From the NCBI GenBank assembly GCA_964034945.1, contig OZ035961.1, positions 21,180,161 to 21,244,160 on the forward strand: a stretch of DNA of 64,000 nucleotides, read 5' to 3'. Under the pieces are notes generated by a model. It saw only the letters and a list, made by a program, of their open reading frames with translations. It was not told the DNA's origin and searched no databases. The position numbers were made by a program, and so were the translations under genes. This document shows, piece after piece, positions 11,945 to 25,107 of this stretch (positions are counted from its first letter, which is position 1; each line of letters begins with the position of its first letter). The DNA is from Chrysopilus asiliformis (Eukaryota > Arthropoda > Insecta > Diptera > Rhagionidae).

Positions 11945-12223
11945 CGTAGCACCATAAATTATCGAGTACAGCAACGAGAGCAAAGGGAAATTTTGACATT
12001 GAGCGTCGGGCCAAACTTTGCATTTGCATTTTAACATTGAGCGTCGAGAAAAACTTTAAATTGAATACAGCAAATATTTTAAACCAAATGCGGTGCTAAA
12101 AAGTTGTGTGTTTTATGAAAAATGTTGCAGTTAATTATCACAGAGTGAGATTGGCTGCGATGAATTTAAAAAAAAGTTCCTACATTGCTCTAGATAGCTT
12201 TTTTAATCTTCCATAATCCGATA

Positions 12224-12567
12224 AAGGCGAGGAACACAATTGACGCAGTAACGACGACGCATGTATCAAACGCATGTATTCTTATCACTGCAGACACAAT
12301 TGATACTGCAGCAGCAACGCATGCATCTGCATCGACACATCGTTTTGAAAAATTAAAACGTTGCGGCATGCTGCAATAATGCTTATCCACATATGTGTGT
12401 TTTCTTTGAAAATCAAGTGTGCGCAATCATAAATTTGTTTTCAAATGACATTTGACACTGCACTGCAGCGCCGCATCAATTGTGTCATCAACCAACGCTA
12501 CTGCATGCATTCCATTGCGTGAACGCACAACGCTGCAGCACGCTGCGTCAATTGTGTTTCTCGCCTT
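12224..12567. mobile_element. 344-bp MITE, TA target site
   Basis: Terminal inverted repeat AAGGCGAGGAACACAATTG (right end differs at one base) flanked by TA on both sides (12222-12223 and 12568-12569). The interior is rich in GCATGC/TGCAGC words. Short ORFs at 12190-12426 and 12480-12803 run through it and are not genes. Confidence 0.8.
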
Positions 12568-12927
12568 TAAAAAACACGCCTTATGAAGGAATTTCCCCGT
12601 GTGGCAAAAATTGCAACGACAGCACTAATCGAGGTAATCAAGAAACCGAATATTTCCGACGTCAGCTCGCCATGGACTCGCGTTATGTAAAAAAATTTTA
12701 TTATGAAAAGTGCGTGTTGTTGCCCCCTTTTCCCAATTATTATCACTTCTTCATTCGGTTCCACCATTTTATAAGTAATCAAGATAAAGGGCAGACAAAT
12801 TGATCCGAATTCGTCAATTGAAACAATTTCTGTCAACTAACAGCACTGAACGTAAATTAATTGCGAATTCAGGATACTTAAAGGAAAATATAAACTTAGC
12901 AAATTAATTGAATGGATTTTGTGATAC

Positions 12928-13010
12928 CTTCGTTTCTCTTTAGGTTTATCTGAGCCATTGTTGCTGTTTTTGGATGTCATTGAAGGTGGCTTCGCCTTCA
13001 ATTCATCCAT
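12928..13010 (-). CDS. Possible isolated coding exon (unrecognised)
   Basis: On the minus strand an ATG at 13010 opens a hydrophilic frame (MDELKAKPPSMTSKN, then NNGSDKPKEKR) that ends at a plausible donor, CGAAG|GTATCA, at 12927. The short, charged, Ser/Asn/Lys-rich peptide resembles a protein N-terminus; a loose similarity to the start of p21-activated kinases is a guess only. No partner exon was found to the left within the window, so this may be chance or the first exon of a gene extending beyond the window. Confidence 0.2.
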
Positions 13011-13025
13011 GAGGTTATTATCCAC

Positions 13026-14485
13026 ACAAATTTTGAGGCTGTTCTTTAAACTTATCCGAAGAGAAAATTTAATATTTCAGCTTTTAATTTTTTGCTTTTG
13101 CCTATGGGGCGGAGGGCAGCGACTCCCAATCAATTTCTTCCACTTCTCACTTGTCGCTGCTGTTGGTGCACACAAGAAGAACACAATCTACAAAAATATT
13201 TCACGAGATTCCGTGTATTCAATTCACAAAATTAATTACGTATTTTTGTCAGCAAATTAACTTTCACATTTACACCAAGTGAAGATTTCATTGGGAATCT
13301 TCCTTCTTTGTAGCACTTAAAACCTTCGGCAAAGTTTGATAGCTTCTATTATTGCCTGGATTACTGCTACTTTTTTATGCGTTGAAGAGGAGATCGGGAT
13401 CAAAAGGTCGAACGCAACGAGACTTTTCTGATTTTTCTTGATAGAAATGACCTACCAACCACCACGCACTAACGCGCACCGAATTCACAGAATTTTCCAC
13501 GTTTTCCAATCGAGTTTTCTCTTCAAAACACAATTTAAACACTCAAATACGTAACACTTTTATCCGTATTCCAGTAGAATTTTTCAATTATTTCTGGCAT
13601 TAATATGGAGTTTTTTTCACCATTTCACTGCATTTCGCTTCAGCAAAAACTTTGACATCTCAAAAAAGATCTGCAGCGCAGAGGAGAAGTGTTTGCAGTA
13701 CTAAACAATAATAATGTTTGTAGCAGTTTGTAGATTTGATAAGGAAATATAGTAGTACTCTAGTTAGACACAAAATTTCATTCGTATTTAAAATTTAAGC
13801 TCTGCAATTATATTTCTAACTAAAAACAAATAATTGAAGGAATTTAATGATTGTATATGGTGAAAATATCCTCAGTTGAGATTCTTTGTTCTATTTTTAT
13901 ACGGAATCTAGTGCAATATCTGTTACCAGTGCGTTTTTTTCGAAGACAAAAAACACCACGGAGTAGATTTAGATTTCCTTCTTTTGACGACTTTTTGGAT
14001 AGTTTTATAGGTTTCTTAACAAAAGTAATTATATTAAAGATTTTGCTAGTTAGATATCTTAACTTCAAGGTCAAGACTTTCAGACAATCTCTTACGATAA
14101 GTGCTTATTGGGTCAAAAATCTATCAAATTGATTCATCTTATAAGGAAACCAATGAAACTATTTTTATTTTTGTTAAAAAATATATACTTTATAACCCGA
14201 TTTGGAAACCAAATATATGTTTAACCACCCATTTAAAAAACTAATCAGGGTTTTTTCCGAAATTTTTGACATTTTTCTCTCAGCTCGGTGACTTTAGACC
14301 TGGAGCAACGGCAACACTATCCCCTGAAGTAAACGTCACTTTGTTGCTGTTTTTTTGCTAAAAGGAAAATTGCTGCAGAAAATTTGTGCTAAGAAAAAGG
14401 TGGAAAAGAAAATTCGGATTCCACTACGGAAAAAAAGACTTTTCTGTGTAGTTAATTAGTAAATCCACCTGGAAATCAAGTTCTA
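13026..14485. other. 5' flank of the KCTD3-like gene
   Basis: No supported gene. Frames on both strands at about 13844-14132 mirror each other and look like noise. The last 200 bp are less A/T-rich and precede the KCTD3-like start codon, so they probably hold its promoter and 5' UTR. No clear TATA box was identified. Confidence 0.4.
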
Positions 14486-17400
14486 ATGTCTAATAATAAT
14501 ATTAAAATGGCTTTCTTCAGCCACAATGGGGACATAATTAACTTAAATGTCGGTGGAAAAAAGTAAGTAAATGTAATGAATAACTTTCTAATTATTACTC
14601 CCATAAGTGAAATTTAAACTAAACAAGATTTGGTAAGTGAAAAATGTGAAATAATGTTTAAAAATTATGAGAAAATCGGGGGAAAAATGAAATGAATTTT
14701 CGGTTGAGAGACATTACAAGGAGATTCAATTAAATGCTGGGGCTGCGCACTAGTATCCTTCGTCATAAGTGATAGCAACAAACAAATAATTAATATTAGA
14801 TTATTGATTGTTCTATTGGATGTGTGTTTTCAACCAGAAGTGCAATTTCTTCAACAGAAGAAAGACCCGAGTGACTTCCTTATCACAAAACACAAGTTTT
14901 TTTTGATAAGAAAGTAATTTGGTCATAAATATTCAAATGGTTGAACTGTGAATATTTTCCATTAGAAGTTTACCAAATACCATGCAAGCATAAACGGACA
15001 AAATCCTTGGCATATAAGTGTCCGTTACTGGGGACTTTCACTGTACCATTTTAAATAAAAGTGTTCTAAAACAAGTTTAAATAGACTCATTGAAAACATT
15101 AATATACAAATTTCATTGTAGATTCTCCACATCAAGGCAGACGTTAACTTGGATCCCCGATACCTTCTTTACAGCTCTATTAAGTGGACGAATTTCAAGT
15201 CTGCGCGATGAAAACGGAGCGATATTCATTGATCGCGACCCAATTATATTTTCAATAATCCTAAACTACTTGCGTACCAAGGATATTGACATAAACAAAT
15301 GCGACATAAGATCTCTACGCCATGAGGCCGAATACTACAGCATAACGCCGCTGATAAAGCGTTTAGTGCTGTGCGAAGATCTAAGTCACTCGTCGTGTGG
15401 TGATGTTTTGTTCTATGGATACTTGCCGCCGCCAATAATGCCGGTTCACGATTATCTGCAGACGGCTTCAAACACTGGAACCCAACCGAGTGCATCAAAT
15501 GAGGGTAATTTCACTCAGTCAACTGCCGCAGTTCCATCTACATCGGCCGCGGCAGCAACAGCTCGATCCGGTATTGCAGCACGTCCGGGAAATGCAGTTC
15601 CCGAGCATTCGTGCGTCATGAATCCAAGCAATGGCAACGGCAGCAGCCTGAGACATTCCAGCAGTCATTCACGGAATTCGTCTTGGGATCTACGGCTGTC
15701 CGGACGAAATGGCCAAGAGATTCGTACATGGGCGACTTCTTCGGGACACTCGAGAACAGCATCTCTAGATATGCGCCACTCTCGGAACTCTTCAGCCGAC
15801 CTAAACAAATACATCAAAAATGATGTTGGACTTGTTTTCAGTCCCAATATCTCATCAAATTGGGCCGATCCCCTCAGAGTTCAAATAATTAAGGCTCATC
15901 ACAATTGGATAGCAGTTGCGTATGCTCATTTCGTGACATGTTATCGATTGAAAGACTCCACTGGATGGCAGCTGGTTTTCACATCGCCGTACATCGAATC
16001 CGTGATCGAGCGAATCGCCATCAATGCCAAAGTGAATCTGTCTAGTGCAGAGCCGACACCAAGTAAAATGGTTGCGATTTCATATGGAAATCAAATCAGA
16101 CTCTGGGGTATTCAGGAGGGTGGTAATAAGACCGATGTGGGCACGTTTAATCTAAATGTCCGAGTTGAATATTTGTTTTTCATTGGAAGTCAATTGGTCG
16201 CACTTTCGTCGTCGGGTAAAATTGGCGTTTGGCATGCAATGACTCAACATTGGCAAATTCAGGATTTAGTACCAATTTTATCGTTCGATAGTGCTGGCTC
16301 ATTTCTTTTACTTGGATGTAACAATGGATCAATTTATTATATAGGTAAGATTCACTGCATTTGGTTTGTAAAAAAAATGTGCACCTGTGGCGCATTTTTT
16401 TATCATTTTTTTTTTTTTTTTGCATTTTTAGCACAATTTAGGAATTTTGTTTTAGAAAAAAATTGATAATCGAATGAAATATGGTATGATACTATTTGAA
16501 TGTCAAAATCCCAGTTAGTCTAATCTTTGTATACAGTGGAACCTCGATAAGTAAATGTTGACGGGGACAGATGAAACTTCAAGAATTGCGAGATTCGGCT
16601 TATCGAATTTCCACTGTACATTGTAGTAAAATCAAAATGTTTGTTTGTCTGTACGTTTGGTCCGGCATCATGCAAAAATATCTTAACAGATTTCAATGAG
16701 CAGGACAAAGGATAAAATCTTCATATTGAGCCCCTCTTCTGTTAACTTTTGACCCATTCAAGTGATTAGGACGCGATTTTCAAGCAAATATATGCCATTA
16801 AAAAAATTCATTGAACAATTGCCCCTCCTCTGCTATCCTCTAAATCACTGAAGATATTTTGATCAAGTTTTCACCATTGGATGGCAGATACCGTAAACAA
16901 ATCTCCTGCTTACTTTAAACCACCGACCCTGGACTCTATAACACCCTTTGGTATCTTCCCTATTACCCTATAACACCTTTTGGGACCACTGATGCGATTT
17001 TCATTAGTTTTTGAGTATTAAATTTGTAGTTTTAGTTCGAGATCGAAGGCCGAGGAGGATGGGAAAGTCAAAGGCCAATGAAAAAAGAGCGTGAAAGAGC
17101 GTGATGAGGGAGAGATGAGGATGGACCATGAATCAAACACGTGTTTGATTGTTTGTGTTTGATTCATGAGGATGGACAGAGTCGTGCGTAGTTTGCTGGC
17201 AAAGGGGGCCCAGGCCCCTAAGGGCACACCAAAATCGCCACTAGGTAGATGTAAATTTTAGATGACATAAGTAGACTTATTGGTCATCTAGAGAATCGTT
17301 AACCTTTGTTTCTCTGTGGTCAAAACAAAAGTATTTCAGATAAGTAACTGCAATAAATGAAAACCGCTGACTTCACAACATTATCAAAAATTTCTTCCAT

Positions 17401-20400
17401 GCTCTACGTACTTTAACAAAACTATCGATTAGACTTTGAGGCGTGGTTCTATGATAAAAGCACCTACCTACGGCGTCATTTTTCTGGGGAGGTGCCTTAG
17501 GCTACATTTAAGAGTGCAATGCGTTAAATTCAGATCTCACAAAGGACAAATCATGAAGATACGCTTCTCTGGCAACTGTTAGGTCAATTTCATGGTGTAG
17601 TTTAGTTTGAAATTCGAAGATTTTGCCTGCGGCGCATTTTTTTAACTGATTTTTTCTTATGGTGGATTTTTTTAAATTAAAATTTCGCCTGCGGGCAATT
17701 TTTTTTTTACACCGAAAAACTAGGATATCCTTACATATTTTTATCTAGATAATCACAAAAAAAAGATAAAACTTTCTGAGCGTCTTTTAAAAATTTCGAG
17801 CCACAGAAAAATGCGTTTTTATAATTCTTTTTAGAAAGGAAAGGGGCATCAAATATAGGTTCTGTCCTCGGCGTCGCTTTTGGGGGTGACACGTCTGGGG
17901 GGTGGTATTCGAAAAGCCAAAAATTTAAATGATTATTTTCTGAACATACTTTTTCTTATATTTTCGAAAAAAATTGAAATTCCTGTTTTTACTTTCTTCT
18001 ACGGAGTATAATAAAGTATTTTTTAAATAATTTTAACTCCTGATTTTTTTTTTAAATAATTTTAACTCCTGGTTTTTTCAGACATGCAGAAATTCCCCCT
18101 CCGAATGAAAGATAACGACCTATTGGTCACAGAACTATACAAGGATCCAGCTAATGATCACATCACAGCGATATCCGTGTATCTCACACCAAAGACATCA
18201 AGTACGTAAAATTTTAATCAATATCTGTTTAGAAAATTGAAAAAAAAAACCCCGTCCCCCTTTTAGAACTCATATTATCGTTTTAATGGTTTTAATTTAA
18301 TTTTCGTTAAATTATTATTGAAATTATTTCTAATTTCGTTATATTAACTATTATTTGAACCATCAAAATGCTAATAACAATGTTTTCTTTTGCAAGCACA
18401 TTTCTTATGTAGGAAATCTGCGAGCGTTACATATTTATCTAAATATATTTTTCTATATATTATTGTAATTAATTCTGCTGTGTCGCTAGGTGGCTACATA
18501 AATGGCTTCTAATGCACAGGACTATAAATTTTTTATGTTCATTTTTAAAAAAAAAAATCGTTTAATTATATTGACAAACTGAAAATTAAATTCAACTCTT
18601 TTGCATTGAAAGAAATTCTCGCAAAATCGACATGTAAAAATGTCAATATTTCCATATTTTCTTTTTCATCTAAAACATTCGAAATTCGATTAACAGCACA
18701 AAAGAAACCAAAAGAAACACACAACGATTGACACAATTATTGATATTCGTTTCACTAATATTTTTTTTTAATTTTATATAAAACACATGTTCAAATTCAC
18801 CGTTATCCTAAATTCACATAGCGTTTTATATTTTCGAAAAGTGATTTTGGAAACTAAGACCGTACGCAATTGATACAAAGTTCATTTTAGCTTTTGCGCG
18901 CCTCAACATTTCGACTTTCCAAAATCGTGTTTCTTAAATTTCAACACATTGTGAATTGAGGATAAATCAACAACAGCTCACAAAAAAAAACTGAATTTTA
19001 ATTTCTTGTGCCCCTTTCTAAAGCAATCAAACTATTTTATTTCAATTTTTGTTTAGTAATAAATTCTATCAAACTTTATTTGTTTGAGAAAAAGAATTTT
19101 TTTTTTCATAAATACAAAATTTTTCTTAACTCCACGTGAAAAAAAAATTTACATGAAAATAAAATCATAGAAAAGAGAATTAAAGACATAAATTTTCTTC
19201 CTTTTTTCGATTTATTTCTTTCATATCAAACTAATGCCAGCACCGGATAGAGGAAGAGAAGGTAAAGAAAAATTCCATTCTAAATGATATTAAAAAAAAC
19301 GACAGCAACATGAGTTGAAAATATACAAAAACTTCTGTTAAGTACATTTTAATAAAAAATAATAAATAATAATAAACACCAAAAAAAATCGCCAATGTGC
19401 AGCTGATATCCATTTTTCTTTTTGTAAATAATGTCCTCTGATTTTTTTATTAATTATTATTTTTTTCTTTTTAAATCGTGCTTTGTTTTTCCTTTTACTT
19501 GACAAAATAATTTCATTTTTCGATTGTATCGTTGTTTTTATGAGCTTTTAATTTATTGAGTACACAATGTTGCTTAAAAAATATTCAAATATCGCAAACA
19601 ACTTATTCAATCACACTTCAACAAACAAAAAAATATCCAGCAATAAGTTCCATAAGCAGATCATGCAACACACACCCCGATTCTGATAGTCGTGTCGTTT
19701 TCGGCAAGTGTATATTTACGTGTTGTTGTTAATGCTTTTCTACAAATAAAAACACGTAAAACGACTCTTGTCAAAAGTGACACGACTATCAGAATTGGGG
19801 TGATACTTTACAATTGATTTAGTATGAAGTTAAAATATTCTGAAATGTCTACCAAATTGTAAACCGGGGCATATTTTCCTCTGCAAGATTTATCAAAACC
19901 CACTTGTGCTAAACTTTTTTCATAAAACTTTCAAGCGGTGTTTAGTCCTTGCATTGGACGATATTTTTAAGGTAGAACCTGAATCGTACGTCGATGCGTG
20001 CGTCCGGTTGACAGTTCGAGTATAATCAACGGGCTGCTATGAGTACTCCCATAATAATGCATTTTCCGATGCGGCAACCGCATAGAGTAGGTCGAATTTC
20101 TACTTTTACATGCGGCAACGCACGGAAATGTCATTTCGCAAAAAAGTTTGTTTTCGATTTAAGCAATTTAAGTATGGAACAATTTGAAAGTAATTGTTTC
20201 GACGATAAACTAATAGAAGAAGTGCAAACCAATGAATTAACTCCAGTTTCGTTGCCGTACCCAACTGTCACCGCATCGAACTGTCAACCGGACGCACGCA
20301 TGACGGACGCATCGACGTACGGTTCAGGTTCTAGCTTTAATCCTACTGATGAAATTTCGTTAACCGGAAGTGACCAGAATGGCGGCTTTTCAAACATTTC

Positions 20401-23400
20401 CAGTTCATTTTCCGCGATTTACTCGGAAACTACGAGTTTTTTAATAGTAGGACAAAAGTTGAATACAATAAAACATTTTTGTGTCTTACTGGAACTCGAT
20501 GTCTCAAACCGTTATCGAGATAAACCGTTATTTAAAAAAAAAACAGTTTTTTGCGATTATCTCGAAAATTAACGGGTTTTTGCTGACTGAATGTATGAAG
20601 TGAATTAATGAGAATGGCATTCTGCACAATTTTGTTTCTTACCGTTATCCGTTATATTTTACCGTTATTGAGATATTTTTAATTAATATGTAAAAAATCA
20701 TATTTTTGCGAATAATTTCCAAACTAACGGTTTTTCGACAAATCAGTTAAAAGAATAATTAAAGATGTTAACATTTTCTACATTTTTGCCATTTACCGTA
20801 AATTGATATCTTTTACCGTTCTCAAGTTATCTCAAATTTTGTACGTTTTTGATATTTTTGGATGAACCAACAATTTATTGGGAGTTTGTATTGGGTTGCA
20901 AATACGACAGGGCTATAACGTAAATTGCGCAGGGTCGTAGATTTTGTAGAAGAAAGTTTTGTGTTGACCACAACTGATATTTTTTCAAACGTTTTAAGTT
21001 ATTTCTCGGCTTTTTGGTGCAAAAAAATTAGTGCAAAAACTTTAACCCGGCGACGACGGGTATGCAAACAATATAACGAAATATTTTCGTTACTCCAGCG
21101 ATTTCGTGATATGAAGATGCTAGAACTTTTGCCTGCGATGCCAAATATCTGCTTTAAAAAAAATTTCCCTGCGGCGTATTCCTTTCTGTTTAGCATTGCT
21201 TGCTGAATATGTTTTACTTAAAAAAAAACACATGATTTCAACCATTTCTTTATCCTGATCGATCTGGGCTCTATGGTAACTTTTACAGTTCTTCCGACCC
21301 TTAGGGTAGCAAAATTTTTTGTTGCTCACACAAAAAGACACCATCCATAATCTCTATTTTAGCCCGGATAAATGAATTCAATTTACAAAAAAGCAATCAA
21401 CCAGGCAATTGTGCCTGTGAATCGCCTGCACACGTCAAGAGTGTGGATTCGGTATTAATTTAATCGATTTGCCCATTTTTCAACTTCTTCGTGATTGAAT
21501 ACGTATATGTCGGCGCTCCAATTGGAAAATATGCTAATATGATGGTCACAACTAGCTATGAGCGACAGAATTTCCCATCCGAGCTAAAACTGTTTCCTTC
21601 CCGATTTTTGTTGCTTGTGGGTGCGCTTTGTTATACAAAAATATTGCTCTTTTTATCATCAAGAGGCCATTTCGGAAAATTTTCACTATATTAAATTTTG
21701 GGTTAAACTTCCATCAATCGCTCATCATCTAAAATTGCGCTTCTTGACTAGACTGTAGTTTATTCAATTCCAAAAAAAATAAAGAAGTACAAAAATGGCG
21801 TGTAAAAATTTTTCTATTTATTTTTTTTTTCCAAAAACTTTAAAACTGTGTGCAGCACTTCTTTAAGCATTGTTTTGTCATAGAGAAGTGAATTTTTATA
21901 TTTGAAAAAAATACAATATCGTGTAACTATTATTGTATGTAGTTTTGGTGCTGGCATGCTTTCATTTTATCATATTTCTCATTATTTATTATCATATTTG
22001 CTTTGTGTTCTCACGTGATCAATGCAAATAAATAAAATTTATGCATATTAAGTCAATTCAATATCAGCGTGGATTTTTAAATTAATAAAAAAAATTCTGG
22101 GGGCTGTTCATAAAATATGTTACTCATTTAGGCGGTTGGATAGCTGTGCGCACAGAAATATATCCCATAGAAGGCGCCCGTTGTGCGGTAGTGTAACGGC
22201 AGTATTAAACTCGATACAAAATATTACGAAAGGCTTGTGGTTTAAAAAACCTAAAACTAGCGTGACATATTTTATGGACAACCCCCTACTAAAAAATATT
22301 ACATTGCTGTACGCTTTATTTTCTGGTCGCAGACGTATGACTAATAGTACGTACGATGTTTTGTCCTACTGTTTTTGCCATGCCGTTTTAATGATTGACA
22401 AAAATTGGGCGATTTTTCCCCCACAAGAAGTTGAAATCAGAGAAAATATTTTTTAAAACGGATTTTGCCACAAATCAAGTTTTTAAAACACAAAAAATTC
22501 ACGCGAATTTTTTGAATTGACTGGAAAGTTTGTAAATTTAGCAATTATATTTCTGTTTTTCTTTTCTCTATTTTCTTTTTTTCCGTTAATGGCACGTGCA
22601 ACACAGGTTTATGTGGAAATTGGATTGAAATTGCGTACGGAACAAAGTCAGGATCCGTTCGTGTTATTGTACAGCATCCGGAAACGGTTGGACATGGACC
22701 ACAACTATTTCAGACATTCACCGTTCATCAAAGTCCCGTTACTAAAGTAATTCAAACTAAAATTTTGAAAAAAATGTGTTCGTTTTAATATTTTTTGTTA
22801 TGTTCTGTTCCAGGTAACATTATCGGAAAATTATTTAATTTCGGTTTGCAGTGAATACAATCATGTACGGACATGGCAGGTGACAAGATTCCGTGGTATG
22901 ATTTCAACTCAGCCAGGCTCAACGCCGGAAGCCTCCTTTAAAATTGTTTCCCTCGAGGGTACAGAATCAAACTACAGCTATTCCGCTGGCAATGATTTCG
23001 GTCCGTTTGGCGAACAATACGATGAGCCGATATTCGTACAGAAAGTCGTCCCAGAAACCGATAAACTCTACGTCCGATTGGCATCGAATGGTGAACGTGT
23101 CTGCATAATAAAATCGGTCGATGGAACGACAATCACTTCGTTTTGTGAGCATGAATGCGAAGGATCGTCGCGTATGGGATCGAGATTTATTTTATCTGGC
23201 CATTGCAATGGGGCGATACAAATGTGGGATTTAACGACTGCAATGGAAATTCTTAAGAAACGCGTTACAGAGGATGGTGGACCAAATCCCGAGGAATTGT
23301 TACGATTATTGGACCAATGTGATCTCAGTAATAGCCACTGTTCGACGCCTTGCATGTCTCCTTGCCCCTCGACATTCTCAAATGTTGGCCTTGCGCGTTT

Positions 23401-23449
23401 GAAAGCAAGCAATGTCGCCCTGCTGAATCAACAGCATCATAGCGATTGA
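14486..23449 (+). CDS. KCTD3: BTB/POZ domain-containing protein KCTD3/SHKBP1-like
   Basis: Five exons: 14486-14562, 15122-16344, 18082-18201, 22607-22746 and 22814-23449. All phases agree, giving 731 aa (human SHKBP1 about 707, KCTD3 about 815). The first in-frame ATG is 14486, with a second at 14507. A T1-type BTB domain fills about residues 16-115 ([34 protein letters not shown]). A Ser/Ala/Arg-rich linker follows, then a WD-like propeller whose most conserved parts are [28 protein letters not shown] and [15 protein letters not shown]. Family members act as cullin-3 adaptors or HCN-channel/CIN85 partners; the insect role is inferred. AATAAA occurs at 23485, about 36 nt after the stop. The introns at 16345-18081 and 18202-22606 carry several MITEs. 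The exon 3 donor (TCAA|GTACGT) is the least certain junction. Confidence 0.92.
16534..16616. mobile_element. 83-bp Tigger/pogo-like MITE in KCTD3 intron 2
   Basis: Starts CAGTGGAACCTCGATAAGT and ends with its near reverse complement (…TTATCGAATTTCCACTG), flanked by TA on both sides (16532-16533 and 16617-16618). The CAGTGGAACCTCG terminus with a TA duplication is typical of pogo/Tigger relatives. Confidence 0.85.
16617..18081. other. Remainder of KCTD3 intron 2
   Basis: Non-coding. Contains a 40-bp perfect-looking palindrome (ATGAATCAAACACGTGTTTGA and its mirror) at about 17128-17168 and several 'CTGCGGCGCATTTTTTT' variants. These also occur near 16385, 17630 and 21170, which marks another dispersed repeat. 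Confidence 0.5.
18202..19674. other. Left part of KCTD3 intron 3
   Basis: A/T-rich intron sequence with no coding region or clear element ends. Confidence 0.5.
19675..19800. mobile_element. 126-bp TIR MITE family M1, copy 1
   Basis: Almost the whole element is an inverted repeat: CCCCGATTCTGATAGTCGTG at the left, and its reverse complement (one mismatch, AATTGGGG) at the right. A related copy lies at 62726-62850. Both share the loop words 'TTAATGCTTTTCTA' / 'AGAAAAGCATTAA', in opposite orientation. Confidence 0.85.
19970..20336 (+). mobile_element. 367-bp Harbinger-like MITE family M2, copy 1
   Basis: Terminal inverted repeats start AGGTAGAACCTGAATCGTAC; the right end is the reverse complement with two mismatches. 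It is flanked by TTA on both sides (19967-19969, 20337-20339), the 3-bp TWA duplication of PIF/Harbinger elements. A frame starting at 20039 crosses the element ([19 protein letters not shown]…) and runs out past its right end. A second copy in reverse orientation is at 27631-28003. Confidence 0.8.
20337..22098. other. Middle of KCTD3 intron 3 with repeat debris
   Basis: Contains a Helitron-like tail at about 21040-21066 (CCCGGCGACGACGGGTATGC) and blocks beginning 'ACCGTTA' at about 20515-20830 that recur near 32590-32900 and 48490-48680. No gene is seen. Confidence 0.5.
22099..22286. mobile_element. 188-bp TIR MITE family M3, copy 1
   Basis: Left end GGGGGCTGTTCATAAAATAT, right end ATATTTTATGGACAACCCCC. 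The same termini, diverged, occur at 45224-45360 and 55712-55816. A tempting acceptor plus Gly-Gly-Trp-Ile frame at 22131 lies within it and is not the next KCTD3 exon. Confidence 0.8.
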
Positions 23450-23586
23450 TAGTGAAATTTAACTCGACTAGGATAATATATTTTAATAAAACTGATATAA
23501 TTGTTATTTTTTAAGTTATTCCATAAAATTCTCAATAAATTATTTAAATTCGTTAAAAGTTAATGTTTTGAATTTAACAATTTCAG

Positions 23587-23703
23587 GGAGATTTCGATGA
23601 AATGCGTAAAAATCTGTCGGAGGATTTCGATAGACCAAAACACTTGTATTCAGGCGATCTGTCACCTTTAACATTTTACACAGTCAGACACTCAATTTTG
23701 TGA
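23587..23703 (+). other. Open exon-like segment after the KCTD3 stop
   Basis: After the acceptor-like TTTCAG at 23581-23586, a frame reads GDFDEMRKNLSEDFDRPK and on to a TGA at 23701-23703. It looks coding in composition, but it lies downstream of the KCTD3 stop and of the AATAAA at 23485. No good donor in the last KCTD3 exon is obvious. It could be an alternative last exon or a relic. Confidence 0.3.
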
Positions 23704-23709
23704 ATTTGA

Positions 23710-24440
23710 CATTAGAGTCTTTTTAAAAGCTTTTATTTAGTTTGCCTTCGCATCTGTCTGTGTTTTTTTCTGTCTATCTGACTGTCTGTCTGTCGGGGTC
23801 AAATCTTGCAATCCAATTTTGACCTACTTCCACTCATCCGATTGACTTGAAATTTTCGTTATATGAAGATGCTAGTTTTTCCCTGCAGTGTAAGATATCT
23901 GCTTTTAAAAAAATTAACCTGCGGTGTATTCCTTTCTGTTGAGTTTTGCTTGCCGAATATGTTTTGTTTGCCGAATATGTTTTGCTTAAAAAAACACGTG
24001 ATTGCAATCATCCGATTGACTTGAAATTTCCACACTCGTAGATTCGATGACAATACAATAATTTCTCCACTTCGTCCTTATAAGAGTAAGAAGACGTCCT
24101 GTAGAGATAACGTATCCTTTTCCCCAAATTTTCCGGAAAAATCTCATTGGGGGGTTTCTTGGGTTGCTGAATCCGATCCTAATATTAAGAGGTCTGTCAG
24201 GATAACGCAAGGTCCTGTTAGGATGAAAAAAATCTCGTCAGAGGTTTCCAGGGTGGCGAAATCCGACTCTGGCATTAAGAAATCTGTGGGGATAACAGAA
24301 AATCCTATTAGGATGACGTGATTATCCTTTTCCTCAAATTTTCGGCGAAAAAAATTTCATCTGACTGTTTTTAGGGTCGCTGAACTCGATTCTGACATTA
24401 AGAAATCTGTAAGGATTACGGTAGATCCTGTAAGGATTGA
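23710..24440. repeat. Dispersed repeat R2, with tandem 130-150-bp sub-blocks
   Basis: Starts with 'AAAAGCTTTTAT', followed by a TCTGTC-rich tract and 'AATCCAATTTTGACC'. The same order is seen at 45800-45960. Further right, 'AAGAAATCTGT(A/G)' and 'GGATCCTG/TAGGAT' words recur about every 130 bp. No coding region. Confidence 0.55.
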
Positions 24441-25107
24441 TCTAGTTCGTACTATTAAACGTTAGACTACCGGATTTTTTTTTATTAAAATAGGTTTTTT
24501 TTTAAATATTTGAAATCTAAATATTACGTGGTGTTGTCGAGATTGTATATGACCCCTAACTGGCCCATGCCGACAGTCTACTGAATGTTAAATACATATG
24601 TCGTGTCATTAGATAGTAAGTAAGACCGAGGAGGATCACGATTCTGCCGTTAAAATTTTGAAATTTGTATCCACACGTAAGTATAACACTATTTTCTCAA
24701 AAGTTTTTAAGAAATCAATTTCTGGAATCTTTCCCGTGTTTCTAAAACGTGTAAAATTAATTTAACCCGGCAACCACAGATCCACATCCTAGTTAGTTAA
24801 ATAAAGAAAGTTAAATACATTTCAAAAGAAATTTTATTATACAAATTGTGTCAGAAAAAAACATATAAATCATTAATCCTTAAAAATACCAATTAATTAA
24901 AAACAGCGAATTACAAACATTTTCATTCACGATGGCTAAACAGTCTTACAAGTAAGAAAAAAAAACATTAACAGAAATGTTATTCAAAATCGCAAAATCA
25001 TTTTTCATAATTAATTACATTAAAGAAATATTTAATGGAAGTAAAATCCTTATCTTTCAGTTAATTATATTGAAGAGTTTTGCGAAGCGCAAGAGTGTTT
25101 TAAAATA
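24441..25107. other. Intergenic stretch
   Basis: A/T-rich; no gene seen. A degraded copy of the Helitron-like tail (TTAACCCGGCAACCACAG) is at about 24759-24780. Confidence 0.4.

Noticed and set aside
12480..12836. Overlapping ORFs on both strands
   Set aside because: They cross the right end of a MITE and show no family resemblance.
20039..20572. 177-aa ORF as a gene
   Set aside because: It starts inside an M2 MITE and ends in unrelated sequence. The second M2 copy has stops and mostly non-silent changes.
22136..22456. Candidate KCTD3 exon beginning after TTTAG at 22130
   Set aside because: It begins inside an M3 MITE (22099-22286) and reads into a stop. The exon at 22607 restores the conserved [10 protein letters not shown].
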